From: Nitrospinota bacterium
GTDB taxonomy: Bacteria; UBA8248
Assembly (NCBI GenBank): GCA_029937135.1
Contig: JAPYQX010000177.1
Location: forward strand, 1-6,232
Length of the DNA: 6,232 bases
Direction: 5' to 3'
The notes under the pieces were generated by a model. That model saw only the letters and a list, made by a program, of their open reading frames with translations, did not search any database and had not been told where the DNA came from. The position numbers were made by a program, and so were the translations under genes. Below, in pieces: positions 5,257 to 6,232 of this stretch; the first letter of the stretch is position 1, and the number at the start of each line of letters is the position of its first letter.

Positions 5257-5340
5257 CTCATTATTTCTTGAAAATGAAACAACAAAAAACCCCAGAGCCG
5301 CTTGTAAGACGAATTGTAGCAGATTTCATATTCTACGCTG

Positions 5341-6232
5341 TCATGCCCTCCCCGATGGCTCCGCGATATTCGGACTCCACCCCAATTCAGCCTCGCACCA
5401 CCCCGCCGCGGCCAGGAGATCGGTGTCTCCCCACCGCCTGCCGATGAATTGGATTCCGAAGGGGATTTGATTGTTCCCCCGGCCCAGCGGAAGGGTCACG
5501 GCGGGAAGGCCCGTCTGGGTGGCCGGCTGATTGAAGAAGGCGCTCCCGGTGGACTCCTCGGCCAGGGCGGGCGGCTCCTGAAACGATGGGAGGATGAGGA
5601 TATCGCAACCGCTCATCATTTCGTCCAAATCCGATCTGAGCCGGCCGCGCTGACGAAGACCTCGTGCATACTCCATCGCGCCCGTCTTCAGGCCATTTTC
5701 CACCAGGGCCCGGATCACAGGGCGGTATTTTTCCGCATGTTCCGAGAACATTTTCTCATGAAAAGCCGCCCCCTCCACGTTCATTATCATGCGGTGGACG
5801 TTGTGGAGTTTTTGAAAATCAAGAGGAAATTCGATGTCCTCCACTTCGACGCCATTTTCAGATAGCCGATTTACTCCCCGCTCTATCCATTCACACACCT
5901 CTTCCGGGGCATATTTTCGGACTCCTTCTCTCGGATATCGCGCCTTCAGTGGCTTGGAGGGGACGAATGGGCCGAAAAGGGGATACTCGAATCCATGGGT
6001 GGACTCGTCCGCGGGGTCTGCTCCGGCCAAATGCGGGAGCAGGAGCGCTGCATCCTGGACAGAACGCGTTATTGTCCCGATATGGTCGAAGGACCAGGAA
6101 ACTTCCACTACGCCAGTCCGCGATATGAGTCCGTAGGTGGGTTTGAAGCCGATAACGCCGCAGTAGGCCGAAGGCCGAAGGACGGAACCGCCCGTCTGTG
6201 AGCCCAGGGCGGCGGGTGCCATGCCGGTTGCG
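5341..6232 (-). CDS. Amidase-signature family enzyme, N terminus cut by window edge
   Basis: The frame runs from the right edge to the TGA at 5343-5341, with about 296 residues visible of a family that usually has 400-500. The amidase-signature core is clear: ATGMAPAALGSQTGGSVLRP, followed by CGVIGFKPTYG. The serine in TGGS (residue 13 counted from the ATG at 6222) is the nucleophile. The catalytic lysine and the cis-serine lie upstream, outside the window, so that ATG is internal and not the start. The C terminus has the family ending N-P-A-T-Q-T-G-L-P-A-V-T-L-P and PFGIQFIGRRWGDTDLLAAA. It is a cytoplasmic enzyme hydrolysing an amide to acid and ammonia. GatA is unlikely, because the neighbours are not gatB or gatC and the C terminus is more like catabolic amidases; the substrate is unknown. 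The split gene follows 84 bases downstream. Confidence 0.92.
   Translation of the reverse strand, partial: ATGMAPAALGSQTGGSVLRPSAYCGVIGFKPTYGLISRTGVVEVSWSFDHIGTITRSVQDAALLLPHLAGADPADESTHGFEYPLFGPFVPSKPLKARYPREGVRKYAPEEVCEWIERGVNRLSENGVEVEDIEFPLDFQKLHNVHRMIMNVEGAAFHEKMFSEHAEKYRPVIRALVENGLKTGAMEYARGLRQRGRLRSDLDEMMSGCDILILPSFQEPPALAEESTGSAFFNQPATQTGLPAVTLPLGRGNNQIPFGIQFIGRRWGDTDLLAAAGWCEAELGWSPNIAEPSGRA

Noticed and set aside
5257..5340. Possible intrinsic terminator after the amidase gene (T6 run on the minus strand)
   Set aside because: GGGGTTTTTTG is present, but the bases before it form no stem of useful length.
5449..6201. Several plus-strand open frames opposite the amidase gene
   Set aside because: All are antisense shadows of the amidase, with no domains and no ribosome sites.

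Overview
The window is bacterial chromosomal DNA, fairly GC-rich in its genes, and carries mostly soluble metabolic enzymes. Nothing in it fixes the taxon. The protein families are common in Gram-negative, proteobacteria-like and uncultured soil or marine lineages. I see no tRNA, rRNA, CRISPR array, insertion sequence or phage gene.

Layout. (1) 2-214 (+) is the C-terminal end of a short-chain dehydrogenase, most like the dehydrogenase half of the bifunctional rhamnulose-phosphate aldolase/lactaldehyde dehydrogenase type. (2) 249-1139 (-) is an LsrF-type thiolase/aldolase, very close to Escherichia coli LsrF, convergent with (1). It has a good sigma70-like promoter at 1198-1225. (3) 1140-1952 is an 813-base gene-free region. 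Its right half is AT-rich and holds two short dyads that look like operators. (4) 1953-2696 (+) is a dienelactone-hydrolase-family enzyme that probably starts at TTG. It is followed on the same strand by (5) an EamA/DMT-type ten-helix transporter (about 2740-3612). (6) 3636-4346 (-) is a maleate isomerase/Asp-Glu racemase-superfamily enzyme, convergent with (5). (7) 4575-5256 (-) is a broken or recoded gene for a small membrane protein: a four-cysteine N-terminal domain, a basic linker and one membrane helix, split between two frames at a run of nine A residues. (8) 5341-6232 (-) is the C-terminal two thirds of an amidase-signature enzyme, cut by the window edge.

How the genes may work together. 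The dienelactone hydrolase and transporter probably form one transcription unit, perhaps controlled through the dyads upstream. The minus-strand amidase, small membrane protein and isomerase run in the same direction and would fit catabolism of amides and dicarboxylates, but no substrate can be read from the sequence. The LsrF homologue has no lsrK, lsrG, lsrR or lsrACDB neighbour in view, so autoinducer-2 breakdown should not be assumed.

The most unusual item is the two-frame gene at 4575-5256. Conserved-looking cysteine motifs continue across the frame change at the A9 run, and a second open stretch in the same frame follows its TAA stop. This could be a sequencing error, a decaying gene, or polymerase slippage. 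I found no convincing new multi-gene system.
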